The notes below the pieces were generated by a model. The model did not search any database, was not told the DNA's origin, and worked only from the letters and a program-made list of their open reading frames with translations. Position numbers and translations under genes: made by a program. Shown in pieces: positions 24,009-30,734 of a stretch of 37,996 bases of DNA. Each line of letters begins with the position of its first letter. Positions within the stretch are counted from its first letter, which is position 1. Origin of the DNA: Bacillota bacterium (lineage in GTDB: Bacteria; Bacillota; Clostridia; Christensenellales; Aristaeellaceae); contig JAEZTL010000037.1 of assembly GCA_023421395.1 (NCBI GenBank), positions 1 through 37,996 of the forward strand. Direction: 5' to 3'.

Positions 24009-24641
24009 ATGGAACGCGTATCGGACCCGGCGCGGCTTGACCGATTTCTGGAACGGGCGGGGCTTGCGGAGTTCGCGGCGGACTATCCTGCGGTGCTGTA
24101 CCGGTGCCCGGCGGGGGCCTTCATCGCGCGGCAGGGGGAGGCGCTGAGCCGCCTGTACGTGTTTATGGAGGGCCGGGCGAAGGTGGTGCGGTTGATGGAG
24201 AACGGCCGGACATTGCTGCATGCCTTCTACCACGGCGTGTCGCTGCTTGGGGATCTGGAATTGTGCCGCGGAGATCTCATCGCCCGCACCAGCGTCGAGG
24301 CCGTCACCGGCGCATGGCTGATCGGCTTCGACCTCACTGGGCGACGGGAGGCTATGCTGAACGACGCCCGGCTTTTGCGCCTGATGAGCGCGGAACTGGC
24401 CGCGAAGTTGGACCAGGCGTCGGAGTCGGCGGCCCAGAACCTTTTATACCCGCTGGCAGACCGGCTGCTCCAGTACATGCGCGAGGCCCGGTCGGGCGGG
24501 ATATTCTCCGAAAGCCTGACCAGCACTGCGGAACTGCTGGGCGTCAGCTACCGGCACCTTCTGCGCACGCTCTCCGCGCTGGAAACGGACGGGCGCGTGG
24601 AGCGCGTCCGCGGCGGTTTCCGGCTGCCCGGCGGACAATAA
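24009..24641 (+). CDS. Crp/Fnr-family transcription factor (YeiL-like)
   Basis: 210 aa. An N-terminal cyclic-nucleotide-binding-like beta-roll (RCPAGAFIARQGEALSRLYVFMEGRAKVV, then FYHGVSLLGDLELCRGD) is followed by a dimer helix (about 115-145). The C-terminal winged helix has ESLTSTAELLGVSYRHLLRTLSALETDGRVER as recognition region. The cAMP-binding Arg-Ser/Thr motif is absent and there is no N-terminal Cys cluster, so it is neither classical Crp nor Fe-S Fnr. It resembles YeiL-type regulators, often found beside transporters. SD AAAAGGAG precedes ATG 24009. Likely partner: the divergent DUF606 pair. Confidence 0.82.
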   Translation: MERVSDPARLDRFLERAGLAEFAADYPAVLYRCPAGAFIARQGEALSRLYVFMEGRAKVVRLMENGRTLLHAFYHGVSLLGDLELCRGDLIARTSVEAVTGAWLIGFDLTGRREAMLNDARLLRLMSAELAAKLDQASESAAQNLLYPLADRLLQYMREARSGGIFSESLTSTAELLGVSYRHLLRTLSALETDGRVERVRGGFRLPGGQ

Positions 24642-24669
24642 GGCCGTTTGTTATTTCTTCCGCGGACGC

Positions 24670-24698
24670 TTGACAGAGGACCGGCCATATCCTATAAT
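24670..24698 (+). promoter_or_regulatory. Promoter of metY
   Basis: Perfect consensus TTGACA (24670-24675), 17 bases, TATAAT (24693-24698). The -10 lies inside the left arm of the operator repeat that follows. Confidence 0.88.
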
Positions 24699-24725
24699 TC
24701 ATAGAAAATATATATGAATTATAGG
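24691..24725. promoter_or_regulatory. Operator-like inverted repeat at metY promoter
   Basis: 13-bp perfect arms CCTATAATTCATA (24691-24703) and TATGAATTATAGG (24713-24725) around 9 bases. The core AATTCATA-N9-TATGAATT is shared, with one symmetric change per arm, by the cysK promoter region. Because it covers the -10 and start point, it would act as a repressor site, not as an RNA hairpin. Confidence 0.75.
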
Positions 24726-24740
24726 AGGAGGGCGATCGCG

Positions 24741-24815
24741 ATGTTTGCAGGGAAACCGTATTTCTATTGGTCAGGCGAGCGAATGTGCCTGGAGTCTCCG
24801 TTCTCCAGGGCCTGA
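24741..24815 (+). CDS. 24-codon leader ORF upstream of metY
   Basis: ATG 24741 to TGA 24813-24815, encoding MFAGKPYFYWSGERMCLESP plus FSRA. It has a strong SD (AGGAGGAGGG at about 24723-24732), at least as good as that of metY, and ends 24 bases before the metY ATG. The codons near the stop form a 7-bp hairpin (CCTGGAG at 24788-24794, CTCCAGG at 24803-24809). It has one Cys and an internal Met, so a simple Met/Cys-run attenuator is not evident; it may be a translation-coupling leader, a short functional peptide, or chance. Confidence 0.4.
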   Translation: MFAGKPYFYWSGERMCLESPFSRA

Positions 24816-24839
24816 TATCAATAGAAAGAGGGAAGAGCA

Positions 24840-26126
24840 ATGTCTGATTACCGCTTTGAAACGCTGCAGGTGCATGCCGGCCAAGAGACGCCCGATTCCG
24901 CCACCGACGCCCGCGCCGTGCCGGTTTACCTGACGACCTCCTACGTGTTCAAGGATTCCGCCACCGCGGCGGGCCGCTTTGGCCTCACGGAGGGCGGCAA
25001 CATCTATTCGCGCATCATGAACCCCACGTCCGACGCCTTCGAAAAGCGCATCGCCGCACTTGAAGGCGGCGTGGCGGCGCTGGCCACCGCTTCGGGCGCC
25101 GCGGCGATTTCCTACGCGGTGCAGAACATCGCCCGCGCCGGGGATCACATCGTGTCCGACCGGGCGATCTACGGCGGGACCCACAACCTGTTCGCGCACA
25201 CGCTGAAGGAGTTCGGCATCGACGCTACCTTTGTGGACGGGCAGGACCCCGAGAACTTCGAGCGGGCGATCCGGCCCGAGACCCGGCTGATATTCATCGA
25301 GAGTCTGGGAAACCCCAATTCCACGATCATCGACATCGAGGCGGCGGCAGACATCGCGCACCGGCACGGCATTCCGCTGATCGTGGACAACACCTTTGCC
25401 ACCCCCTATCTGCTGCGCCCCATTGAACACGGCGCGGACATCGTGGTGCACTCGGCCACAAAGTTCATCGGCGGCCATGGGACGGCCATCGGAGGCGTGA
25501 TCGTGGACGGCGGCCGCTTTGACTGGGCGGGGAGCGGCAAGTTTCCCGGACTGTCTCAGCCCAACCCCAGTTATCACGGCGTGGTATTCACCGATGCGGC
25601 GGGGCCGCTGGCCTACGTCATCAAGGCGCGCACGACGCTTCTGCGCGACACCGGCGCGGCGCTCAGCCCCATGCACGCCTTCTTCTTCCTTCAGGGATTG
25701 GAAACGCTTTCGCTGCGCGTGGAGCGGCACGTCGAAAACGCGCTGAAGGTGGTGGACTTTCTGGAGAAACACCCCAAGGTCGTCCGGGTCAACCATCCCA
25801 AACTGGAGAGCCACCCGAACCACGCGCTCTACCGGCGGTATTTCCCCAAGGGCGCGGGATCGATCTTCACCTTTGAGATCGCGGGCAGCGCGGAGGAGGC
25901 GAAGAAGTTCATCGATAGCCTGAAGCTGTTCTCGCTGCTGGCCAATGTGGCGGACGTCAAGTCGCTGGTAATCCACCCGGCTTCCACGACCCATTCGCAG
26001 ATGAGCGAGCAAGAACTCCTGGATTCGGGCATTACGCCCGGAACGATCCGGCTGTCCGTGGGCACCGAACACGTCGACGACATCCTCGAGGATCTCAGAC
26101 AGGCGCTTGAAAAGATCTTCGGATGA
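24840..26126 (+). CDS. metY: O-acetylhomoserine sulfhydrylase (MetY-type)
   Basis: 428 aa PLP enzyme of the Cys/Met metabolism family. It is long, like O-acetylhomoserine aminocarboxypropyltransferases, not about 380 aa like MetB/MetC. It starts FETLQVHAGQETPDSATDARAVPVYLTTSYVF. The PLP-binding Lys is in SATKFIGGHGTAIGG (Lys about 207), and the DNTFATPYLLRP motif is at about 181. The C-terminal HPASTTHSQ and GTIRLSVGTEHVDDILEDL are complete. It uses sulfide to make homocysteine. Promoter, operator and leader ORF lie upstream and a strong terminator downstream. It is convergent with cysK, and both share an operator. Confidence 0.92.
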   Translation: MSDYRFETLQVHAGQETPDSATDARAVPVYLTTSYVFKDSATAAGRFGLTEGGNIYSRIMNPTSDAFEKRIAALEGGVAALATASGAAAISYAVQNIARAGDHIVSDRAIYGGTHNLFAHTLKEFGIDATFVDGQDPENFERAIRPETRLIFIESLGNPNSTIIDIEAAADIAHRHGIPLIVDNTFATPYLLRPIEHGADIVVHSATKFIGGHGTAIGGVIVDGGRFDWAGSGKFPGLSQPNPSYHGVVFTDAAGPLAYVIKARTTLLRDTGAALSPMHAFFFLQGLETLSLRVERHVENALKVVDFLEKHPKVVRVNHPKLESHPNHALYRRYFPKGAGSIFTFEIAGSAEEAKKFIDSLKLFSLLANVADVKSLVIHPASTTHSQMSEQELLDSGITPGTIRLSVGTEHVDDILEDLRQALEKIFG

Positions 26127-26136
26127 TGGAGCGCAA

Positions 26137-26171
26137 AAGCGCGGGGACCGGCTCACCCGGTCCCCGCTTTT
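26137..26171 (+). terminator. Terminator of metY
   Basis: GCGGGGACCGG (26141-26151), 5-base loop, CCGGTCCCCGC (26157-26167), then TTTT. Confidence 0.9.
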
Positions 26172-26206
26172 CAGTACAGCGCAAACACTCGCGGGGGTAT
26201 AAGCCC

Positions 26207-26262
26207 AAAAAGAAAAACAGCGCGCGCCTGAAATCCTGCAGGATTTCCGGGCGGAGCGCTGT
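26207..26262 (-). terminator. Terminator of cysK, built from a repeat-like palindrome
   Basis: Long near-perfect palindrome: outer arms ACAGCGC (26217-26223) and GCGCTGT (26256-26262), inner GAAATCC-TGCA-GGATTTC. On the minus strand it is followed by TTTTTCTTTTT (26217-26207). Its inner 32 bases match the repeat copy at 37724-37755 at 26 of 32 positions. A second hairpin nearer the gene (GAGCGGC / GCCGCTC, 26306-26331) lacks a U-tract. Confidence 0.8.
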
Positions 26263-26339
26263 CCAAAGGCGATGAACGCTTCGCGGAGACTTTTCGGATG
26301 AATTGAGCGGCTCCCTTTCGGGCGCCGCTCAGGGTTGTT

Positions 26340-27266
26340 TTACGCAAACATCGGCGTAGACAGGTATCGCTCTCCGGTGTCCGGCAACACGACCACGATC
26401 AGCTTGCCGGTGTTTTCCGGCCGTTTGGCCAACTCCGTCGCGGCCCATACCGCCGCGCCGGACGAAATGCCCACCAACAGGCCCTCCTTCTGCGCCAGCG
26501 TGCGGCCGGTGGCGAAGGCGTCCTCGTTCTCGACGGGGATGATCTCGTCGTAAACGCCCGTATTGAGTACCTTTGGCACGAAGCCTGCGCCGATGCCCTG
26601 AATTTTGTGGGGCCCGGCATTGCCGCCGGAGAGCACCGGAGAGGCCGCCGGCTCCACCGCGACCACCCGGATCGCCGGGTTCTTGGACTTCAGGAATTCG
26701 CCTGCGCCGGTGATCGTGCCGCCGGTACCGACGCCGCCCACCAGGATGTCCACCTTGCCGTCGGTGTCGCGCCAAATCTCCGGGCCTGTGGTATGCCGGT
26801 GAATATCCGGGTTGGCGGGGTTCACGAACTGGCCGGGGATGAAGCTGCCGGGCGTTTCCCTGGCCAGTTCCTCCGCCTTTTCAATGGCGCCCTTCATGCC
26901 CCTGGCGCCTTCGGTGAGCACCAGTTCCGCACCGTAGGCCTTCAGAAGACTTCGCCGCTCGACGCTCATGGTCTCCGGCATGGTCAGGATCAGACGGTAG
27001 CCCCTGGCGGCGGCAACGGCTGCGAGGCCGATGCCCGTATTGCCGCTGGTGGGTTCGATGATCACCGAGCCGGGGCGCAGGTCTCCGCTTAACTCGGCGG
27101 CCTCGACCATCGCGGCGGCGATGCGGTCCTTGACGCTGCCGGCGGGGTTGAAGTACTCCAGCTTGCCGGCGATGGTGGCGTTGAGCGCGTTGTCCCGCTC
27201 GTAGTTGCTCAGTTCCAGCAGCGGCGTGTTGCCAATCAGTTCTCGGATGTTCTTGTGGATCTTCAT
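26340..27266 (-). CDS. cysK: Cysteine synthase A (O-acetylserine sulfhydrylase)
   Basis: 308 aa fold-type II PLP enzyme making cysteine from O-acetylserine and sulfide. PLP Lys46 is in NPAGSVKDR. The substrate loop PTSGNTGIGLA is at about 73-83, GGVGTGGTITG is the phosphate-binding loop at about 178, and GISSGAAVWAA and the tail LPDTGERYLSTPMF close the protein. All match CysK, and the lack of a C-terminal CBS pair excludes cystathionine beta-synthase. SD AAGGAGG lies 9 bases before ATG 27266. It has its own promoter with a 25-bp inverted repeat shared with metY, so the two sulfhydrylases look co-regulated. Confidence 0.95.
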   Translation of the reverse strand: MKIHKNIRELIGNTPLLELSNYERDNALNATIAGKLEYFNPAGSVKDRIAAAMVEAAELSGDLRPGSVIIEPTSGNTGIGLAAVAAARGYRLILTMPETMSVERRSLLKAYGAELVLTEGARGMKGAIEKAEELARETPGSFIPGQFVNPANPDIHRHTTGPEIWRDTDGKVDILVGGVGTGGTITGAGEFLKSKNPAIRVVAVEPAASPVLSGGNAGPHKIQGIGAGFVPKVLNTGVYDEIIPVENEDAFATGRTLAQKEGLLVGISSGAAVWAATELAKRPENTGKLIVVVLPDTGERYLSTPMFA

Positions 27267-27295
27267 GGGATCGCCTCCTTACATGGTCATTAGCG

Positions 27296-27320
27296 AAATC
27301 ATATAAAGCCCGTATGATTT
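27296..27320. promoter_or_regulatory. Operator-like inverted repeat at cysK promoter
   Basis: AAATCATA (27296-27303), 9-base spacer, TATGATTT (27313-27320). Arm sequence and spacer match the metY repeat core (AATTCATA-N9-TATGAATT) except for one symmetric base per arm. It lies just downstream of the predicted cysK transcription start. Confidence 0.7.
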
Positions 27321-27329
27321 AGTGGTTTA

Positions 27330-27358
27330 ATTGTAGCGCGTTTGCGATCCGCTGTCAA
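27330..27358 (-). promoter_or_regulatory. Promoter of cysK
   Basis: Minus strand: TTGACA (27358-27353), 17 bases, TACAAT (27335-27330). Confidence 0.82.
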
Positions 27359-27392
27359 GGGACACCGTGAATTTTACAAGCGCACGGCGGAC

Positions 27393-27421
27393 TTGACACG
27401 CGTCCTCTGCTGCGGTAGGAT
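27393..27421 (+). promoter_or_regulatory. Promoter of HD-domain gene
   Basis: TTGACA (27393-27398), 17 bases, TAGGAT (27416-27421), about 47 bases before the ATG. Confidence 0.65.
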
Positions 27422-27467
27422 GAATCTATGTGCGCAGACGAATCACCGTACGAAAGGGCGATCAACC

Positions 27468-28028
27468 ATGAAAACCATGACCCGCGACGAGGCCTGGACG
27501 CTTCTCACCCGCTACAACCACGAAGAGTTCCACCTGAAGCATGCCCGCACGCTGGAAGGCGTTATGCGCTGGTACGCAAACCAGCTGGGATACGCCGGGG
27601 AGGCGGATTTCTGGGCATTGGTGGGGCTTTTACACGACCTGGATTTTGAAATGTACCCGGAAGCGCACTGCGTGAAGTCTCAGCAGCTCATGCATGAGGC
27701 GGGGCTCAGCGAGGCGCTGATTCGCGCCACCGCCAGCCACGGCTATAGAATCACCGTGGACATCGAGCCGCAACACCAGATGGAGAAAGTGCTTTATGCG
27801 GCGGACGAGTTGACCGGGCTGATCGGTGCGGTCGCGCTGATGCGGCCTTCGAAGAGCGTGATGGATCTTGAGGTCAAATCGGTGATGAAGAAATTCAAAA
27901 CCCTCAGCTTCGCGGCGGGCTGCTCCCGGGAGGTCATTCAGCGGGGGGCGGACATGCTGGGCTGGCCGCTTGATGCGCTGATCGAAAAGACCATCCTGGC
28001 CATGCGCGCGGCAGAGGCGGCCGCGTGA
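27468..28028 (+). CDS. HD-domain (HDIG-type) hydrolase
   Basis: 186 aa. Metal-site residues of the HD superfamily: His in FHLKHARTLEGVMRWYA (about 25), the HD pair in ALVGLLHDLDFEMYP (about 54-55), His in ATASHGYR, and Asp in YAADELTGLIGAVALM. Stand-alone HD proteins of this size are phosphohydrolases of unknown substrate, often nucleotides or phosphoesters. SD AAAGGG lies before ATG 27468; an upstream in-frame extension would cover the promoter. Monocistronic; followed by the tRNA gene. Confidence 0.85.
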   Translation: MKTMTRDEAWTLLTRYNHEEFHLKHARTLEGVMRWYANQLGYAGEADFWALVGLLHDLDFEMYPEAHCVKSQQLMHEAGLSEALIRATASHGYRITVDIEPQHQMEKVLYAADELTGLIGAVALMRPSKSVMDLEVKSVMKKFKTLSFAAGCSREVIQRGADMLGWPLDALIEKTILAMRAAEAAA

Positions 28029-28061
28029 CGCGATTTATTTAGAATTAACGTGCAAAAGGTA

Positions 28062-28090
28062 TTTACAACAGCGTTGGTCTTTGCTATAAT
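28062..28090 (+). promoter_or_regulatory. Promoter of tRNA-Ala
   Basis: TTTACA (28062-28067), 17 bases, perfect TATAAT (28085-28090); 20 bases before the mature 5' end. Confidence 0.85.
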
Positions 28091-28110
28091 ATGTTGCGTT
28101 GACCGCGCAC

Positions 28111-28186
28111 GGGGCATTAGTACAGTTGGTAGTACGCTACACTGGCAGTGTAGAGGTCAGGAGTTCGAGTCTCCTATGCTCCACCA
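28111..28186 (+). tRNA. tRNA-Ala (anticodon GGC)
   Basis: 76 bases, complete cloverleaf with encoded CCA. The acceptor stem GGGGCAT pairs with ATGCTCC and contains G3-U70, the universal alanine identity pair. D stem GTAC/GTAC, anticodon stem CTACA/TGTAG with loop CTGGCAG (anticodon GGC at 28144-28146), and T loop TTCGAGT. Discriminator A73 is at 28183. Reads GCC and GCU. It has its own promoter and terminator, so it is a single-gene unit. Confidence 0.97.
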
Positions 28187-28187
28187 G

Positions 28188-28216
28188 AAAACCCACCAGA
28201 AGATGGTGGGTTTTTG
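28188..28216 (+). terminator. Terminator of tRNA-Ala
   Basis: AACCCACCA (28190-28198), loop, TGGTGGGTT (28204-28212) and TTT. Confidence 0.92.
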
Positions 28217-28523
28217 TTGTTGGCGAACGTTTTATGCCGTTTGCGCAGAACGGCCTTTGGTCACGATTCAATTCCGGCGCTTGACTCCTTCTTTGACCTC
28301 TGCGGCGATTCCTATATGGTTGGGATGCCTCCGGAAGCCGTCCTCTTTGCGTCGCTGTTGGAGTGTACATTGACGCATCCCGAAAGGTGAACGCGAACCC
28401 GCAGATCAAACCATTTTCGCTTAAGGTCAGCGCGATGCCTTGAAAACGCTACAGGAGAGACTTGCCTGGGAGGGGGACACGGGTTCCCGGAAGACGATTG
28501 AGAGCTTATTGTCCGGCATGTGT
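28217..28523. other. Gene-free stretch with a possible protein remnant
   Basis: No gene with start and RBS. A plus-strand frame without a credible start, ending TGA 28388-28390, reads HDSIPALDSFFDLCGDSYMV followed by GMPPEAVLFASLLECTLTHPER. Its composition looks protein-like, so it could be a truncated gene remnant. The rest holds nothing I recognise. Confidence 0.25.
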
Positions 28524-28550
28524 GACCGCCATGTTCCGGACATGGCGGTC
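28524..28550. other. Perfect hairpin downstream of the Cys-rich gene
   Basis: GACCGCCATG (28524-28533), 7-base loop, CATGGCGGTC (28541-28550), 24 bases after the stop of the minus-strand Cys-rich gene. It has no U-tract on either strand, so termination is uncertain; it may protect the mRNA 3' end. Confidence 0.45.
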
Positions 28551-28573
28551 TGTGGCTTGGCCGGCAAGTTGCT

Positions 28574-29398
28574 TTATGCTTCTGTTTCGGGGATACATCC
28601 TTCGCAAACAGCGGCGTTGCCTGCGGTCAGGCACTGGACAGAATAGTCGCCTACCCTGGCGTTCGCACCGAACGCCACAGGGACCTCGATACAGATTTCT
28701 TGGATGATGGTGAACACGCAGGTACCGAGCGGCGTGCCGGGGCATTCCATTTCGCCTTCGATGATTTGGGGTTCGTTGCAGCAGTACGTTGTGGTATCTC
28801 CTACGCTGACAAATGGGGTCACGGTTACGGGTACGCACACTTGAGCGCGCTGGTAGCCGATTGCCGGGCAGGTGTTTTCGACTTGACCGCAGACTGGTCC
28901 GCATATCGAAAGATCATCGAGCGCCGTTCCTCCTCCGAACACGCACACAGGCACCGGCCCGATTGCGTGCGGCACCGTCAGTTCAAATGATACCGTCATT
29001 ACGCCTTCCACCTTATCAAGGCCAAAGTCAAACTTAAGCCCGGCGCAACCGGTCTGCTGATCCGGGTTGTCCTGTGTCAGAATTTCCACGTTGTCGCCGA
29101 TCACAACCTCCTGCTGGACGCCATTGATCGTTACGGTTACATTTTGAAGCATTGACTCCGTGACATCGGGACAGATCTCGAGAACAAAATGGCTCAGATC
29201 CGCGAAGGCCGACGTATTCTCGCCATTTGCGGTGATCGTATAAATGAATCGCTGGTTTTGTCCGGGGACGGGATACAAGATTGAGTTTGAATCCAGCACA
29301 AAGACAAACGGCAAGGCTGGATCTGCCTGCACGCTTGAATAATCAGCCGTCGAAGCACATGCGGCAGCGGCGGCAGCCTTTACACAATTGCAACTCAT
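28574..29398 (-). CDS. Cys-rich, possibly spore-surface protein
   Basis: 274 aa, family not firmly recognised. The N-terminus MSCNCVKAAAAAACAS has no signal peptide. A middle part with PVPGQNQRFIYTITANGENT, LSHFVLEICPD and TVTINGVQQEVVIGD looks like a beta-rich surface domain. The C-terminal third is dense in Cys (CGPVCGQVENTC, TYCCNEPQIIEGEMEC, CEGC at the end) with repeated V-P-V-x-V strands. Lack of a secretion signal plus many Cys and beta-strands resembles coat or exosporium proteins assembled from the mother cell, but this is inference. AGGTGAGGAG is before ATG 29398. Single gene; no convincing promoter seen. Confidence 0.55.
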   Translation of the reverse strand: MSCNCVKAAAAAACASTADYSSVQADPALPFVFVLDSNSILYPVPGQNQRFIYTITANGENTSAFADLSHFVLEICPDVTESMLQNVTVTINGVQQEVVIGDNVEILTQDNPDQQTGCAGLKFDFGLDKVEGVMTVSFELTVPHAIGPVPVCVFGGGTALDDLSICGPVCGQVENTCPAIGYQRAQVCVPVTVTPFVSVGDTTTYCCNEPQIIEGEMECPGTPLGTCVFTIIQEICIEVPVAFGANARVGDYSVQCLTAGNAAVCEGCIPETEA

Positions 29399-29735
29399 GG
29401 TCTCCTCACCTTCCTAAAGCATAGGATGAGCGATTTGACGAACAGCGCCCGGTACGCCCTTTCGGGCTGCGCCGGATGGGTGCCCATCACTCCGTATTAT
29501 GGTATTCCTTCACGCATCATTCTGTCACATAAAAATCCTTGTCGGATGAATGACAGAGAACGGCGATATGAACCTGAAAGACGAGGGGAATCAGGTGACG
29601 GGCGGGACCATAAGGGGGTAGGCCATGGAAGCTGACCGTATGACAGAGAATGAATGGGCGTTGAAGCTGCGCTGCCATTCTCCGGCGGTGTGCATGGCGG
29701 TTGATTATGTCGCCGGTGATTGTCAAAGCGGCAAA
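29399..29735. other. Intergenic stretch without supported gene
   Basis: Contains a short GCCC-TTTC-GGGC hairpin near 29457-29468 and two short plus-strand frames that each begin ATGACAGAGAA (29548 and 29640). The second belongs to a frame with ATG 29625 and an AAGGGGG SD, but it would run through the terminator and the end of the minus-strand gene, so it is not accepted as a gene. Confidence 0.3.
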
Positions 29736-29767
29736 GACGCCGGCGCTTTCATGAAAGCGCCGGCGTC
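29733..29767 (-). terminator. Terminator-like palindrome after small secreted-peptide gene
   Basis: Perfect 32-base palindrome: arm GACGCCGGCGCTTTCA (29736-29751) and its reverse complement (29752-29767). It lies 28 bases past the stop on the minus strand, followed by TTTGCCGCTTTG, a weak U-tract. Confidence 0.6.
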
Positions 29768-29794
29768 TGGGTCATTCACGGCCCGCCCTGTGGT

Positions 29795-30022
29795 TCAATC
29801 GAAGGTTTGGCCGGAAACATGGTTCTGATATCCGTTCTCTTTGTTGTGCTGAGTATTGCTGTTGTCGTTGTTGTTGCCCTTCGTGGACGAATTCCAATCG
29901 TGGCCCTGGCCAGGGTTGGCAAAACGTCCGTATCCCATGCCCTCTGCGGATGCCGTAAAGAGGAATGAGGTGAGAAGTACAACGGCCAGCAACGAAACTG
30001 CGATCAGGCGCGCCATTCTCAT
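29795..30022 (-). CDS. Small secreted Asn-rich peptide
   Basis: 75 aa. The start MRMARLIAVSLLAVVLLTSF is a clear signal peptide with a likely cleavage after TASA (about residue 26). The mature part of about 49 residues is hydrophilic and rich in Asn, Gly, His and Ser (GMGYGRFANPGQGHDW, then NNNDNSNTQHNKEN). It has no Cys and no lipobox. SD AAGGAGG is 9 bases before ATG 30022, the best RBS in the neighbourhood. A terminator-like palindrome follows. No family recognised. It is short, secreted and outside an operon, so it may be a cell-wall or extracellular peptide. Confidence 0.65.
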   Translation of the reverse strand: MRMARLIAVSLLAVVLLTSFLFTASAEGMGYGRFANPGQGHDWNSSTKGNNNDNSNTQHNKENGYQNHVSGQTFD

Positions 30023-30244
30023 AATTTTCTCCTCCTTGTCGTATGATTGGGTGATCGGCGGTAATACCAGAAATCTGGATTACGTATACACTATATGACC
30101 AACTTGAACCCGCGTCAATCACGTTTCGAAAATTTACGAAAATTTGCTGAATGCGCTGATCTGTTGCACGGAGTGCAGCGATGGACCGCAGTGCGGCCGG
30201 AGGATTCGCGGTTTTTTTCGACATGACTGATACCAATCCAAAAC

Positions 30245-30374
30245 ATTAATTCTTCGTTGGGCTGGCTCTTTTCGCGCAGAACGGTGTCGCCTTCCGCTCA
30301 GAATAGCGCTGCTATTCCTCGCTCCGGCTCCTTGTTCTGCATCGAAAATCTCTCAGCCCTTTGGAATAATTAAT
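30245..30374 (-). repeat. Interspersed repeat family 1, copy 1 (MITE-like)
   Basis: 130 bases with imperfect terminal inverted repeats: ATTAATTCTTCGTTGGGCTG (30245-30264) and the right end CAGCCCTTTGGAATAATTAAT region (30354-30374). Inside are nested dyads CAGAAC/GTTCTG and GAATAGC-GCT-GCTATTC (30301-30317). On the minus strand the core (AACAAGGAG..AGCGAGGAA.., AGCGCTATT, TGAGCGGAAGGCGACAC) is nearly identical to 37823-37940. No ORF. It lies in a gene-free region of about 700 bases (30023-30734). Confidence 0.7.
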
Positions 30375-30474
30375 ATTTTTACTTGGTATGACAGCATAAC
30401 GCGGTACGCCAAAGCGCCTGCGTACCATGATAAAGCGAGGCCCGAAAGCAGGCTTTTCCGCCGTTCACATTCCG

Positions 30475-30506
30475 CAGAAAAAGAGAAGCCCGCGCGGGGC
30501 GCGGGC
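30475..30506 (-). terminator. Candidate minus-strand terminator
   Basis: GCCCGCGC (30488-30495) pairs with GCGCGGGC (30499-30506); on the minus strand it is followed by TTCTCTTTTTC. It could end the transcript from 31325, although it is 230 bases past that gene's stop. Confidence 0.5.
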
Positions 30507-30607
30507 GGTCGCTTGTTGACAAATTTCGTCATCGCTTTCAATCGATCCCGGTGACTCAAAGCGCCGAAGCGGTTCTTTTTTCAGCGCACACGCCGAGGGA
30601 AGGAATA

Positions 30608-30674
30608 AAGCCATCCGTAGGCGCGCCGCCCGAAAATCTGTGGAAATTTCAGGCGCCCAAAACTTTCTCCCATG
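30608..30674 (+). repeat. Interspersed repeat family 2, copy 1
   Basis: Shares the frame AAGCCA-CG-CGCCCG-AAAT-TG-G-AATTTCAGGC-C-TTCTCC-ATGC with 37711-37772. The centre is an imperfect dyad GCCCGAAAAT / ATTTCAGGC. A third relative of the core lies in the cysK terminator (26222-26256, minus). Confidence 0.55.
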
Positions 30675-30734
30675 CATTGAAAAACATCGGAGCATGCAGT
30701 CCTTTGAGTCCGCGCATGGCGCCGGCCGATTGGT

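Noticed and set aside
28137..28409. 90-codon minus-strand frame across the tRNA
   Set aside because: It includes the antisense translation of tRNA-Ala (EHRRLELLTSTLPV), a common spurious ORF.
28440..28646. 68-codon TTG-started plus-strand frame
   Set aside because: No RBS, overlaps the end of the Cys-rich gene and the hairpin at 28524-28550.
29625..29828. 67-codon plus-strand frame with a good SD (AAGGGGG)
   Set aside because: It reads through the minus-strand terminator palindrome and the end of the secreted-peptide gene, and the second half looks non-protein; only the first 30 codons could be considered.
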